64,000 bases of DNA from Lacipirellula parvula (GCF_009177095.1 NZ_AP021861.1:5004501-5068500), one strand, 5' to 3'. Shown: positions 41,706-51,407, counted from the stretch's first letter. Program-made: numbers and translations. Notes: generated by a model not told the origin, from the sequence alone.

Positions 41706-44700
41706 CCTTCTCTGCCTCGGCGGCTGCAGGGGCGTCGAGTACCTTCAGCTTCAGGTTGCGGAAACGCACCTCGGTTGGCCCGCCCGAGTGGAGCTGCAGC
41801 GCGAACAGCCCGCGACGCTCGCCATCGGGATCGTCGAGATCAACGCATGGTTTGCCGTTGATCCACGTGCGGATGTGGCTCCCCTCGGCGACGATCTTGT
41901 AGTCGTTCCACTCACCCTTGCGGACGAACTCTTCGCCCGACTTCTCCCACAGTAGAGCGCGGCCCGACTCTTCGTAAAGCTTGCCCCACCAATCGGGGCC
42001 GATGTCGGCTTGGTACCCCTTTGCCTCGCCTCCCTCGGCAGGCTGGCTGCGGAACTGGACGCCGCTGTTGCCGGCGTCGTCGACAAGTTTCACTTGGAAC
42101 GTCAGTTCGAAATCGCCGACGGCGAAATCGCTGAATAGGAACTCGTTCTTCGCCAGCCCATTCTTACTGCGGCCGATGAGTTCGCCTTCTTCAACCGACC
42201 ATAGTTCGTGATTGCCGTTCCAGCCGGTCAGATCCTTGCCGTTGAAGAACAACTCTTGGTTGTCGGCTTGCGCTTGGATCGGGTTCTGGCCCTTCGCCTG
42301 GAGATAGGCGAAGAGCGACGCAATTTGCTGCGGCGAGAATTGCTTCAGCTGATCCTCAGGCATCATCGAGGCGTCGCTCAGTTGGCGATCCTCGATTTCG
42401 TCCTGCGGTACGACGATCGTTTCGGTCGTCGTCTGAATCGTGACTGACTTGTCGTCTTCCGCCTTCACGAGACCTGAGATGACAAGTCCGTCGACCGTGA
42501 GGATGACCGTTTGCTGATAATCCTTCGAGATAACCGAGCTCGGGTCGATGACGTTCGACAGCAAGTACTCGACGTCGGCGCGGTTCGAGCCGGTGAGATC
42601 GGGACCGATCTTGGCGCCAACGCCGTACAGCGTGTGGCACTGCTGGCAGGTCTTCACAAACACGGCGCGGCCGAGTTCCACGTCGGGCGTCGCCGACGGG
42701 TGCTTCAACATCTCGCGGAGGGCGACGATCATCGCGGCCTTGTCGGCCGGCGTGCTGCGCACTTGGCCCCAGACGTTGGCGAGCAGTTCGTCGAGGTCGG
42801 CGTTGTTGTGGTTCTGCAACTGACGCACGAGGTCCGCCGACAGGTCGGCGGCCGGAATCTGCTTGGCCTCGATCGCCTTCAGCAGTTCGACGCCATAGCC
42901 GGGCCGCGAACAAAGCGTCGCCAAAGCGGCCCGCTTCGCCGCCGGCGAGGCGTTGCCGTAGATCTTTAGCACAGCCCCCGGCACGGCCGCGTCCTCGTAG
43001 AACGCAAGGCCCGAAAGGGCCGGCTCGCACAAGCCGGGATCGGTCAGCAACTTGAGTAGCACGGGCGCCAGGCCTGGGTCCTTGACGCGGAGCAGGGCGT
43101 CGAGCGCCTGCCGCCGAGCGCCATCGCTCGCCTTGCCATCGACGACGACAGCCCGCAGCGCGGCCATCGCATCCTTATCGCCGAACGTCACGCCGAGGGC
43201 CGTCGCCTCGCGGCGAACTTTTTCGTCGCTGCTCTTTGCCGCCTTCGCGGCGGCGGCGGGCCAGTTCTTCGGCTGGGCAACCTGACGTTGCCCCTGCAGG
43301 GCGGTGCGCATGCCGACGATGAGTTCAAGTTGCTCGCCGGCGTTATCCGACTCGGCGACGGCCTGCACGAGCGTGGCGAGCGCCTCGGGCGAGTCGATGC
43401 TCGCGATGCGGCGGATCATAAACTTCCGCAGCAGCGGAATCGTCTCGCCGCATGAGAGACCAAACGTCAGCGCCTGTTCGGGGTTCTCCGCAGCGAGCGG
43501 TTCCGCGGCGAACCAGTACATCAGCGGCAAGTTGTGATCGTCGGCGTCCTCGGCGTGCCGCGTGAGGGCCGCAAGGGTCTCCCACCGATGGGCCAGCGGC
43601 ACATGTTGCAGCGCCGCGGCGAGATAGAGCCGCACCACCTGCGAGGAATCTTGCTGGGCCATCACGGCAAACTGCTGCACCATGTCTCGCTGGGGCGTTT
43701 TGTCGCCATCCCAGGTGAACTGAATCACCCAGCCGCGAACGTACGGCGACTGATGCTTCAGCAGCGTCGCTGCGAGGTCGGCCGGAATGCCGCCGGTGAC
43801 GTGCAGGGCCCACATCGCCCGTTGCACGCGGCTCGCATCGGCGTTGTTCTTGGCGATTGAAACCAATTCATTTCGTGCATCTACGCTCAGCTTTCCCGCG
43901 GCGGCCCGTTCTTGCAGGATGCGGCGCGAGTGGCGGACATACCAGTCGTTTTTTTCGAGAGCGAGCTTCGCCAACTCGACGTCGCTCAGCTTGCCGAGGT
44001 CAACCTTCCCGGCCTTCTTGTCGCCGTAGACGATTTTGTAAATGCGGCCGTTGCTGCGGTCGTGCCCTTCGACGTTGTTGTGATGGCAGGCGTTCGTGTC
44101 GTACCAGTCGATCAGGAAGCAGTTGCCGTCTGGCCCGTAGCGAAAGTTGAGAATCTGCGACGCCAAGTCGCCGGTGAGCAGAAAGTCGGGGCCGTGGCTG
44201 CCGATGAAGCCCGAGCCTTGCGGCTTCAAAATGTCGGTGTTGAGTCGCTGGCCGTGAATGTTGTTCATGAAGATGCGGCCGCGATATTCCTCAGGCCACG
44301 CGCCACCGAGGTAAATCATCGCGCCCGAGTGGGCGTGTCCGCCGCCGGCGTCGCCCGACTTGCCGTTGCCGCCGTGGGGATTCTCGCCGAGGTAGTGGCG
44401 ATGGTCGGCAATCGTCTGGATGTCGGCGTAGGTGAACGGATTGAAGTGCGTTCCCGCCTGACGTTGGTACCGTGCGCCCGGAATGTTGTAGTAGAGGTGA
44501 GGGATGACGCAGGCGGTGGTGAACGCTTGGCCGTTATCGTCGAAGTCGACGCCCCACGGATTGCTCGTCCCTTCGGTGAAGATCTCGAAGACATGCTGCG
44601 TCGGATGGTATCGCCAAATCGCCGCATTGACCGGAATCCGCTTGTCGTCCGGCGTTCCCGGCTTGCCGATGCGCGAGTGGGTGAACACGCCGTGGCACCC

Positions 44701-47019
44701 GTAAAGCCAACCATCCGGCCCCCAAATGAACGTATTGAGCGTCTCGTGCGTGTCTTGATACGCCCAGCCGTCGAGCAAAATCTCCGGCTTGCCGTCCGGC
44801 ACGTCGTCGCCGTTGCGATCGGGAATGAAGAGCAGATAAGGCGCGGCGCCAACCCAGACGCCGCCGAAGCCGAGCTCGATGCCGCTCACCAGATTTAGGT
44901 TGTCGGCAAAGACCTTGTGCGAGTCGAACTTCCCGTCGCCGTCCGAATCTTCGAAGATCAAGATGCGGTCGGTCCCTTTGCCTTCCGGAGCGCGAATGGG
45001 GTACTCGTATGCCTCGGCGACCCACAGCCGGCCGCGATCATCGAGCGCCATCGCAATCGGCTGCTTCACATCGGGTTCCTGGGCCGAAAGAATTGCCTTG
45101 AACCCCGCCGGCAGCTTCATCACGCCGACCGCCTCTTCGCCGGAGAGACCGGCGTAGGGGTACTCGTCGGCTGTTAGTTCGCCTGCCGGTTGATTGGCGA
45201 TCACCGGCATCTCGTCGTGGAAGCGGAAGTGATCGAAATTGACGTGCCCCCACCCGGCGCTGCCGTGGTCGATGACGCGGACGAAGATCTCTTTGCCTAG
45301 GTACTTCGAAAGATCGGTCGCTACGCGCGACATTTCCTCCATGCTGCGTCCGCTGGCGTGGAAAATCACCTCGCCTGATTGCTTGTCGACAATTTGCGCG
45401 CCGAGCGCTTTGCCCGAACCGCCGCCGATTAGGAAGCTTGCGTAGGGGTGCGTCACCTTGAACGGAATGCTCGTCAGTTCGCCCTGAGGGCCGTCGCCTG
45501 TGCGCTCGTAGGTGCCGATCCAGTACTGCCCCTTCTGGCCGCTCGTCTGATCGACCAACCGCTTGCCGACCGTATCGCCTTCGACTGGCAGTTCAGCGAA
45601 CGCGGTGCCCGTGGCGGTCCAGTCGCTCAGGTCGCCTTTCTCGAAGTCGAGATTCAACCGCCGGCCGTCGGCGGCCGTTGCTGGAAAGCCGTCGGGATTG
45701 GCCGCTGTGTCGGCTTTCTTATCAGCGGCGTGCTCGGGTAGCGTCGGCTTCTCGACGCCGTCGCGGAGCTTTGGCTGCGATTCGTTCCACTTCGCTTCGT
45801 CGACTTCCTCCGCCTTGTGCGTGAGGACGAACGTCCCCTTCTTGCTGCCGACGACGACGTCGGGCAGCTTGTCGCCGTTAATGTCGCGGGCAACGACCTG
45901 CGTGCCGACGCCCGAGTTGTTGTCGATTTCGTGCGGCACGAAGCGGGCCGAGCCGTTGTCGCGCACCGTTTGGAACCAGTACAGCACTGCCGGCTCCAGC
46001 GAGCCGGGGTCATGCTCCGCGTGAGCCCACCACCGCTTGCCGGTGACGATGTCGAGCACGCCGTCGCCGTCCATGTCGACGAGGTCGACTGCGTGGAGTT
46101 GCGAGAATGCGACGCCGTAATCGTTTTCCTCGGGCTTCTCGCCCATGATCTTGTGTTCGATGAACTCGATCTTGTCGCCATTCCTCACCTGCTCGAACCA
46201 AGCGAGGCCGTACGAGTGAGCTGCCTTCGCGGTGAGGACGTCGTTGTCGCCGTCGCCGTCGAAATCGTAGGCGAACATATGCGAACCGCCCGGCTCGCTG
46301 AACTTCACTTCGTGGAACGCCCACGGTTCGTCCGTCACCTTTTCGGGCTGCTCCCACCAGCCGTTTTGCTCGAGCAAGTCGAGCCGGCCATCGCCGTTGA
46401 CGTCGCCGACGCCAATGCCGTGCGTGAACCGCTGGTAGCCGCGCACTGGCGACACGGGGTGGAACTTCCAGAGCTGCGTCGGATCTTGCGGGATCTCGGC
46501 GTAGCCAATTTGTCCGCCGCTCATGCAGACGAGATCCGGTACATCGTCACCGGTAACGTCGGTGAAGGTCGGCGATTCGTTGTCGGTCACCGCGAGGGCG
46601 ATATGCCGTTTCCAGGGGGCCTCTTTCCCTTGCGGATTTTCGAACCACGACGTTTCCGCACCGGGGAAACCGATGATCAGAATGTCGTCCCAACCATCGC
46701 CGTTGAAATCGTGCGTGAACGCGAAGAAGTTCTCGGAGTAGCCGGCGATATCGAACGGCTTGGCCGGGTAATACTCGTGCCGCTTGAGGAACTTCGGGCC
46801 TTCGTACCAGTAGGGCCCCGAGACGAGATCGTTGACGCCGTCGTGATTGAAGTCGCCGAAGTTGGCTCCCTCGCCGTAAAACTCCTTCGAAAGTTGCTCC
46901 TTCTTGAAAGAGTGCTTCACGAACTTGTCGTGCCCTGCATGGCCTTCGTGGGCCGTCGCCAGCGGGGTGAGAGCAACGAACGACAAGAGCGCGCAGCACG
47001 CGCGAGAAAGCTTCATCAT
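41689..47019 (-). CDS. Giant exported PVC-type protein: FG-GAP, dehydrogenase propeller, HEAT-like, cytochrome c and DUF1080
   Basis: A 1776-residue protein with signal peptide (1-23). Residues about 40-400 are FG-GAP/VCBS repeats (FNGDGWDDILIIGFPG, DVNGDGRLDLLEQNG, DMDGDGVLDIVTG), probable calcium-binding propeller blades. About 450-610 is a beta-rich region. About 630-1050 is the PVC-type membrane-bound dehydrogenase propeller (DDRGRLWVAEAYEYP, SGIELGFGGVWVGAAPYL, FLIDWYDTNACHHNN). HEAT-like helices follow. One c-type heme site, CQQCH, is at 1458-1462 in a Pirellula-type heme-binding domain. The last 170 residues are DUF1080/3-keto-disaccharide hydrolase (LFFNGKDLTGWNGNHELWSVEEG). It probably oxidises or cleaves a polysaccharide-derived sugar in the periplasm. 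Confidence 0.9.
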   Translation of the reverse strand: MMKLSRACCALLSFVALTPLATAHEGHAGHDKFVKHSFKKEQLSKEFYGEGANFGDFNHDGVNDLVSGPYWYEGPKFLKRHEYYPAKPFDIAGYSENFFAFTHDFNGDGWDDILIIGFPGAETSWFENPQGKEAPWKRHIALAVTDNESPTFTDVTGDDVPDLVCMSGGQIGYAEIPQDPTQLWKFHPVSPVRGYQRFTHGIGVGDVNGDGRLDLLEQNGWWEQPEKVTDEPWAFHEVKFSEPGGSHMFAYDFDGDGDNDVLTAKAAHSYGLAWFEQVRNGDKIEFIEHKIMGEKPEENDYGVAFSQLHAVDLVDMDGDGVLDIVTGKRWWAHAEHDPGSLEPAVLYWFQTVRDNGSARFVPHEIDNNSGVGTQVVARDINGDKLPDVVVGSKKGTFVLTHKAEEVDEAKWNESQPKLRDGVEKPTLPEHAADKKADTAANPDGFPATAADGRRLNLDFEKGDLSDWTATGTAFAELPVEGDTVGKRLVDQTSGQKGQYWIGTYERTGDGPQGELTSIPFKVTHPYASFLIGGGSGKALGAQIVDKQSGEVIFHASGRSMEEMSRVATDLSKYLGKEIFVRVIDHGSAGWGHVNFDHFRFHDEMPVIANQPAGELTADEYPYAGLSGEEAVGVMKLPAGFKAILSAQEPDVKQPIAMALDDRGRLWVAEAYEYPIRAPEGKGTDRILIFEDSDGDGKFDSHKVFADNLNLVSGIELGFGGVWVGAAPYLLFIPDRNGDDVPDGKPEILLDGWAYQDTHETLNTFIWGPDGWLYGCHGVFTHSRIGKPGTPDDKRIPVNAAIWRYHPTQHVFEIFTEGTSNPWGVDFDDNGQAFTTACVIPHLYYNIPGARYQRQAGTHFNPFTYADIQTIADHRHYLGENPHGGNGKSGDAGGGHAHSGAMIYLGGAWPEEYRGRIFMNNIHGQRLNTDILKPQGSGFIGSHGPDFLLTGDLASQILNFRYGPDGNCFLIDWYDTNACHHNNVEGHDRSNGRIYKIVYGDKKAGKVDLGKLSDVELAKLALEKNDWYVRHSRRILQERAAAGKLSVDARNELVSIAKNNADASRVQRAMWALHVTGGIPADLAATLLKHQSPYVRGWVIQFTWDGDKTPQRDMVQQFAVMAQQDSSQVVRLYLAAALQHVPLAHRWETLAALTRHAEDADDHNLPLMYWFAAEPLAAENPEQALTFGLSCGETIPLLRKFMIRRIASIDSPEALATLVQAVAESDNAGEQLELIVGMRTALQGQRQVAQPKNWPAAAAKAAKSSDEKVRREATALGVTFGDKDAMAALRAVVVDGKASDGARRQALDALLRVKDPGLAPVLLKLLTDPGLCEPALSGLAFYEDAAVPGAVLKIYGNASPAAKRAALATLCSRPGYGVELLKAIEAKQIPAADLSADLVRQLQNHNNADLDELLANVWGQVRSTPADKAAMIVALREMLKHPSATPDVELGRAVFVKTCQQCHTLYGVGAKIGPDLTGSNRADVEYLLSNVIDPSSVISKDYQQTVILTVDGLVISGLVKAEDDKSVTIQTTTETIVVPQDEIEDRQLSDASMMPEDQLKQFSPQQIASLFAYLQAKGQNPIQAQADNQELFFNGKDLTGWNGNHELWSVEEGELIGRSKNGLAKNEFLFSDFAVGDFELTFQVKLVDDAGNSGVQFRSQPAEGGEAKGYQADIGPDWWGKLYEESGRALLWEKSGEEFVRKGEWNDYKIVAEGSHIRTWINGKPCVDLDDPDGERRGLFALQLHSGGPTEVRFRNLKLKVLDAPAAAEAEKVTSAE

Positions 47020-47067
47020 CGCAGAAGTTCCTTGAGAGGCGCACCTTCCCGCATCGCGGAAAGGAAG

Positions 47068-47097
47068 GAAACGCCGCCCCGACGCAGCGGGGCGGCA
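47068..47097 (-). terminator. Hairpin terminator after the Gfo/Idh gene at 47104
   Basis: On the minus strand GCCGCCCC, an 8-nt loop and GGGGCGGC are followed by GTTTCC. It begins 7 nt after the stop. The T-run is short. Confidence 0.65.
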
Positions 47098-47103
47098 TTT
47101 GAA

Positions 47104-48225
47104 CTATCGCGTGCGGGTGAACTCGGGCAAATGCTTGATCGCCCCGCCGGCCACGGCCGATTCGTGGGCCAGAATGCCGACGCAGGTCCAGTTGGCGCTG
47201 GTCACGGCGTTCGGCCACGGATCGCGGTCGTCGACCAAGGCACGGACGAACTCGTTCACCAAGTGCGGATGCGAACCGCCGTGGCCGCCCCCTTGCAGGA
47301 AGGAGAGATGGTCGGCGTCTTCGATCGACTTGGTGAACTTCTGAATTTCCGCCGGCAGCAGGTGGGCATAGTCGGGGACTTCAATCTTCTCGGCGATCTC
47401 CGGCTCTGGCTTCTTTGCCGTGTGGAGAACGTGCGGCTCGTTCTCGACGAGCGACCACTCGAACGACTTCTTCGTGCCGTAGACGTCGAAGCTCTCGCGA
47501 TACTGGCGGGCCGTGTCGTACAGGAACCGCCAGATGTGAGCGCTGACGTCGCTCTCGGCGATCTTGATGTGGCACGACTCGACGGCAAACGAGTTGCCCG
47601 ACTTCTCGCGGATGTCGTCGCGAACCGTACCCGAGCCGAAGCACGAGACATATTCCGCGCGGCCGTCGACCAGCCCCAGCACCGGACTCACGACGTGCGT
47701 CGCGTAGTGCATCGGAATCATCCGTTCCCAGTAGTCGGGCCAGCCGTCCATATCTTGCGGGTGCGAGGCCTGCATGTACTGGATCTCTCCGAGCTCGCCC
47801 TTTTGGTAGAGCTCTTTGATGAACAAGAACTCGCGGCTGTAAACCACGGTCTCGGCCATCATGTATTTCAGGCCGGTGTCGGCGACCAGCTGGCAGATCT
47901 TTTCGCAGTCGGCAATGTTGGTGGCCATCGGCACAGTGCACATGACGTGCTTGCCGGCCTTGAGGGCCTCCATGCTCATCCACGCATGATCGGGGATGGG
48001 GCTGTTGATATGAACGAAGTCGATCTCAGGATCGGCGAGAACTTCTTCGAATTTCGCGTAGCGTTTGTTGATTTCGAGCGCGTCGGCCAGCTTGTTCATC
48101 GCCGCCACGTCGCGGCGGCAGACGGCGGCCACTTCCGCGTCCGGATGCTTTTTGTAGATCGGTAAGAATTCGGCCCCGAATCCGAGACCGACCATTGCCA
48201 CGCGCACTGGTCGTCGGGTTGCCAT
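47104..48225 (-). CDS. Gfo/Idh/MocA family oxidoreductase (cytoplasmic, EKP motif altered)
   Basis: A 373-residue Rossmann oxidoreductase without signal peptide. The nucleotide site is VRVAMVGLGFGAEF, and the second strand ends AAVCRRD. Where most family members have EKP, this one has CTVPMATN, so the catalytic Lys is missing at the usual place. The catalytic domain has HPQDMDGWPDYW and a Gly/His cluster GGGHGGSHPHLV that could bind metal. It is divergent from the XylR-type gene and upstream of the giant PVC protein on the same strand (84 bp, with a hairpin between). Substrate unknown. Confidence 0.9.
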   Translation of the reverse strand: MATRRPVRVAMVGLGFGAEFLPIYKKHPDAEVAAVCRRDVAAMNKLADALEINKRYAKFEEVLADPEIDFVHINSPIPDHAWMSMEALKAGKHVMCTVPMATNIADCEKICQLVADTGLKYMMAETVVYSREFLFIKELYQKGELGEIQYMQASHPQDMDGWPDYWERMIPMHYATHVVSPVLGLVDGRAEYVSCFGSGTVRDDIREKSGNSFAVESCHIKIAESDVSAHIWRFLYDTARQYRESFDVYGTKKSFEWSLVENEPHVLHTAKKPEPEIAEKIEVPDYAHLLPAEIQKFTKSIEDADHLSFLQGGGHGGSHPHLVNEFVRALVDDRDPWPNAVTSANWTCVGILAHESAVAGGAIKHLPEFTRTR

Positions 48226-48547
48226 GTCGCCGCCCCTTTTTCAGTCCAAGAGAGAGATTGCGGCGCGCCGCCGCGAGGAGAGTAGAGATCCCCCAAAATA
48301 TCGATACTAACTCCCGGTTTCGCAAGCCAGAATGAGAAATAGCGCAGAAGACCTTCGATCTTTCACTTTCGTGACTAGACTAGGGGGGAGCGCAGTAGAC
48401 TCGCATCCGCCGGCAGAAAATGCAACGTTGCACGCCGGATTCGGAAGCTAGGGCCGCCCACTGCACGGCGGCTCGCATCCATGGAGTCGCACGCGCTTGC
48501 CCTCGACGTTAACGTTCACCAACTCGCCGCGTGTTTTGGCTGATTCG
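48226..48547. other. Divergent promoter region between the Gfo/Idh and XylR-type genes
   Basis: No gene seen. As AraC/XylR regulators usually control adjacent genes, this region is the likely place for the operator, but I see no convincing pair of direct repeats. Confidence 0.5.
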
Positions 48548-49711
48548 ATGCGCAAACGACGCTCCGTCGCCCTGCTATTGGAAACGTCGAATGCCTATTC
48601 GCGCGGATTGCTCGACGGCATCATCGCCTACCAGCGCGAGCATGAACTCTGGTCGATTTACATCGGCGAGCAACAGCGCGGCGCCAAGCCACCGGCCTGG
48701 TTCAGCAACTGGCAAGGCGACGGCATCATCGCCCGCATCGAGACTGAGGCGATTGCGGCCGCGGTGAAGCGCTCGGGCCTGCCCGCCGTCGACGTCAGCG
48801 CGGCCCGCAGCGTGCCGCACCTGCCATGGGTCGAAACAAACGACCGCGAAATCGCCCGCCTCGCCGCCTCGCACCTCATTGAGCGCGGCTTCCGGGAACT
48901 CGCCTTCTACGGCGAGCCGGTCTTCAACTGGTCACAGTGGCGTGAGGACCACTTCACTGATTTCGCGCGACAGAGCGGTTGCAACTGCCAGGTCTTCCGC
49001 GCCGCCTCGCGCGTGGAGAAGGGCTTCTCGTGGGCCCGCGAACGTCGGCGGCTGATCGCGTGGGTCCGCAAGCTGCCGAAGCCAATCGGCGTGATGGCTT
49101 GCTACGACTTTGGCGGCCAGCAATTGCTCGACGTCTGCCGCGAACTCGACATCGCCGTGCCGGAGCAGGTGGCGGTGATCGGCGTCGACGACGACGCCCG
49201 GCTCTGCCGACTTTGCACGCCGCCGCTTTCGAGCGTGATTCCCGACACTCATCGCGCCGGCTACGAGGCGGCGAAACTGCTCGACCGCATGATGAGCGGC
49301 GAGCGAATTGTCGGCGAAGCGATCCTCATTCCGCCCCGTGGCGTGGCCCAACGACAATCGAGCGACGTCTACGCGGTCGACGACCTCGACGTCGTCGCCG
49401 CCCTGCGATTCATCCGCGAACATGCGTGCGACGGCATCTCAGTCGGCGACGTGCTCCGCGTCGTGCCGCTGTCGCGACGGATGCTGGAGCACCGCTTCCA
49501 AAAGCTGATCGGCCGCACGCCGCACGCCGAGATCATGCGGATCCGCATCGAACGGACCTCGCGGCTGCTGCGGGAGACTGATCTCACGCTGGCGGAAATC
49601 GCCACCCGTACGGGGTTCCCGCACGCGGAGTATTTATCGGTAGCGTTCAAACGCCAAACCGGCCAAACCCCGCGCGGCTACCGCCGCGACAGCCGCACAT
49701 CCTCGCGATAA
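48548..49711 (+). CDS. XylR-type AraC-family transcriptional regulator
   Basis: A 387-residue regulator. Residues about 8-270 are a LacI/periplasmic-binding-protein-like sugar-sensing domain (VALLLETSNAYSRGLLDGIIAY, WVETNDREIARLAASHLIERGF, VAVIGVDDDARLC). Residues 285-385 are the AraC-type double helix-turn-helix (LRVVPLSRRMLEHRFQKLIGRTPHAE, LAEIATRTGFPHAEYLSVAFKRQTGQTPRGYR). This is the XylR layout, widespread in planctomycetes and usually a sugar-responsive activator. The ATG at 48548 is used because a TTG start further up gives a longer unconserved tail. It is divergent from the Gfo/Idh gene, its likely target. Confidence 0.92.
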   Translation: MRKRRSVALLLETSNAYSRGLLDGIIAYQREHELWSIYIGEQQRGAKPPAWFSNWQGDGIIARIETEAIAAAVKRSGLPAVDVSAARSVPHLPWVETNDREIARLAASHLIERGFRELAFYGEPVFNWSQWREDHFTDFARQSGCNCQVFRAASRVEKGFSWARERRRLIAWVRKLPKPIGVMACYDFGGQQLLDVCRELDIAVPEQVAVIGVDDDARLCRLCTPPLSSVIPDTHRAGYEAAKLLDRMMSGERIVGEAILIPPRGVAQRQSSDVYAVDDLDVVAALRFIREHACDGISVGDVLRVVPLSRRMLEHRFQKLIGRTPHAEIMRIRIERTSRLLRETDLTLAEIATRTGFPHAEYLSVAFKRQTGQTPRGYRRDSRTSSR

Positions 49712-49789
49712 AGCCGCGACCGGTGGTCGCGGTCCCCGCAATCGGCATTGCCATTCCGCGCCGCCACCGCGACCACCGGTCGCGGCTTT
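49710..49789. repeat. Long perfect inverted repeat at the XylR stop codon (24-bp arms)
   Basis: AAAGCCGCGACCGGTGGTCG-CGGT and ACCGCGACCACCGGTCGCGG-CTTT are exact reverse complements with 32 nt between. The left arm starts inside the XylR-type stop codon and the right arm ends 16 nt before the coaD stop on the other strand, so it lies between convergent genes. It may serve as a two-way terminator. Confidence 0.85.
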
Positions 49790-49805
49790 GTGGCCGCCAA
49801 ATCGA

Positions 49806-50291
49806 TCAACCGATTTTCGCGCGCAAATGCGGAATGATGACGCTTGGCACAAACCTCGCCAATTCCTCATCCCCGGCCAGCGACGCAATCTGTTTGATCA
49901 GCGAACTCGACACGTGTGAAAACTGATCATCGGCCATCAGAAAGACGGTTTCGATATCCGAGTCGAGCTGCCGATTCGCGAGCGTCATCGTGAATTCCGA
50001 CTCGATGTCGCCCAGCGAGCGCACCCCGCGGACGATTACCCGTGAGCCGCATTCACGGACGAAGCGGACGGCCAGCCCGGAGAACATCTTCACTTCGACG
50101 TTTGCCAAGTGCTGCGTAGCGAGCTTGATCAGATCGACCCGCTCCTCGGCCGTGAAGAGCGACTGCTTGTCGATGTTGTGGCCGACGCCGACGATCAGCT
50201 CGTCGACCAACCGGCTGCTCCGCTCAATGACGTTCAAATGCCCCAAGGAAATGGGGTCGAACGAGCCAGTGTAAACAGCGCGACGAGCCAT
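49806..50291 (-). CDS. coaD: Phosphopantetheine adenylyltransferase
   Basis: A 161-residue enzyme of coenzyme A synthesis that makes dephospho-CoA from phosphopantetheine and ATP. The nucleotidyltransferase motif is TGSFDPISLGHLNVI (GxFDPxxxGH), and FVRECGSRVIVRGVRSLGDIESEF and VSSSLIKQIA are family signatures. Length is standard. The ATG at 50291 (MARRAVYTGSFDP) is chosen over the ATG at 50330. It stands alone on the minus strand. Confidence 0.96.
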   Translation of the reverse strand: MARRAVYTGSFDPISLGHLNVIERSSRLVDELIVGVGHNIDKQSLFTAEERVDLIKLATQHLANVEVKMFSGLAVRFVRECGSRVIVRGVRSLGDIESEFTMTLANRQLDSDIETVFLMADDQFSHVSSSLIKQIASLAGDEELARFVPSVIIPHLRAKIG

Positions 50292-50435
50292 GCGCGATAG
50301 TTCCAGGGCAGGGGGATGGAGCGGAGTCAAACCCCATTCTCGTTATCGAGACGCCACTTCGCAATCGCGCCTGCAAGCGGTTCCAGCGAGCCGCGGGGTT
50401 CATCCCCGCGGTTCCCACGCATCCCCGCCCGACGC

Positions 50436-51407
50436 CTACCCCACTTTCTTCCCCACCAGCGCCAGCGACACTCGACTCGCCACCGGATCGACCCACCGCC
50501 GCACCGTCTCCGGCTTGAGGAACGAGAAATTCGCAAAGATCATCGCCAGCCCGAAGGTGATCATCCCCATAAACATCGCGATCCCGCCATGGACCGCCAC
50601 CGCCGTCCAAATCATCCACGGCCGGGTGAAGCGGTTCCACACCAGGAAGGCGTAAGAGAGTTCCCAGAACACCGTCAGATGGGTGAAGAACGCGATCAAG
50701 AATGGCCAATCAGCCATCCATGTAAGCGGCAGCGATTGGTACTCGTAGTTGGCCGCCGCCCACCACATCGCGGTGCCGACGCGCCAGGTGTTGCCTTCGA
50801 TCTTCGCCAAGGCGGAGAAGAAGTAGACGACGCAGAGATGCAACTGCAGCAGCCGGATTGCGACGTTCGCCGCGGTACTCGGCGCAGGTTCGCTCGCATC
50901 GCCGCGTCGCAGCCGCCACAGCCGATCGAGCGAGTAGCGCGCCCCGCACGGCCCCAGCATGAGGTACATCGCCATCATGCAGTTGGCTTTGTCGAGCCCG
51001 TAAAACGCGCCGGGGGTGACGCGATGAACGTACGATACCGCCAGCAGGTAAGCGAGCACCGCCGACACCCGCGAGAACAGCCCGAGAAACAGGCACGCAA
51101 ACACGCACAGCGCCAGAATATGCACCGTCCACAGCAGCCAGTTGGGGCCAATCCAGTCGAAGATGCTCCACACCGTCACCTCGCGGCCTGGCATGCTTTT
51201 GAGCATTTCGACCGGCGTGTAGCCGTCGCGGCCGATGAACCCCGCCAGGTCGAACGACCAGATGAAGTGCGTGTAGAGCATCATCCCGCCGGCCAGCAGC
51301 CGGATGAGCGCAAGCGTCGCCGGGTCGGTCGGCGTGAACCAAAAGTTGTTCCACGCCCGCCAGAGTTCGGCGAAGTAGTTGCGAGTTGAAGCGACGAGCG
51401 TCGTCAT
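50436..51407 (-). CDS. HTTM domain membrane protein (vitamin K-dependent carboxylase-like)
   Basis: A 323-residue membrane protein with about eight helices. It shows the HTTM (horizontally transferred transmembrane) family features: RLLAGGMMLYTHFIWSFDLAGFIG near the start, VTPGAFYGLDKANCMMAMYLMLGPCG and HLCVVYFFSALAKIEGNTWRVG, the last of which matches the membrane core of gamma-glutamyl carboxylases. Bacterial HTTM proteins are of unproven function. The ATG at 51407 overlaps the stop of the upstream gene by 4 nt (ATGA), so they are co-translated. Confidence 0.9.
   Translation of the reverse strand: MTTLVASTRNYFAELWRAWNNFWFTPTDPATLALIRLLAGGMMLYTHFIWSFDLAGFIGRDGYTPVEMLKSMPGREVTVWSIFDWIGPNWLLWTVHILALCVFACLFLGLFSRVSAVLAYLLAVSYVHRVTPGAFYGLDKANCMMAMYLMLGPCGARYSLDRLWRLRRGDASEPAPSTAANVAIRLLQLHLCVVYFFSALAKIEGNTWRVGTAMWWAAANYEYQSLPLTWMADWPFLIAFFTHLTVFWELSYAFLVWNRFTRPWMIWTAVAVHGGIAMFMGMITFGLAMIFANFSFLKPETVRRWVDPVASRVSLALVGKKVG

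Noticed and set aside
45817-48165. 782-codon frame antisense to the giant gene and the Gfo/Idh gene
   Set aside because: It spans two real genes and the gap between them and has no domain, which is typical of a GC-skewed shadow frame.
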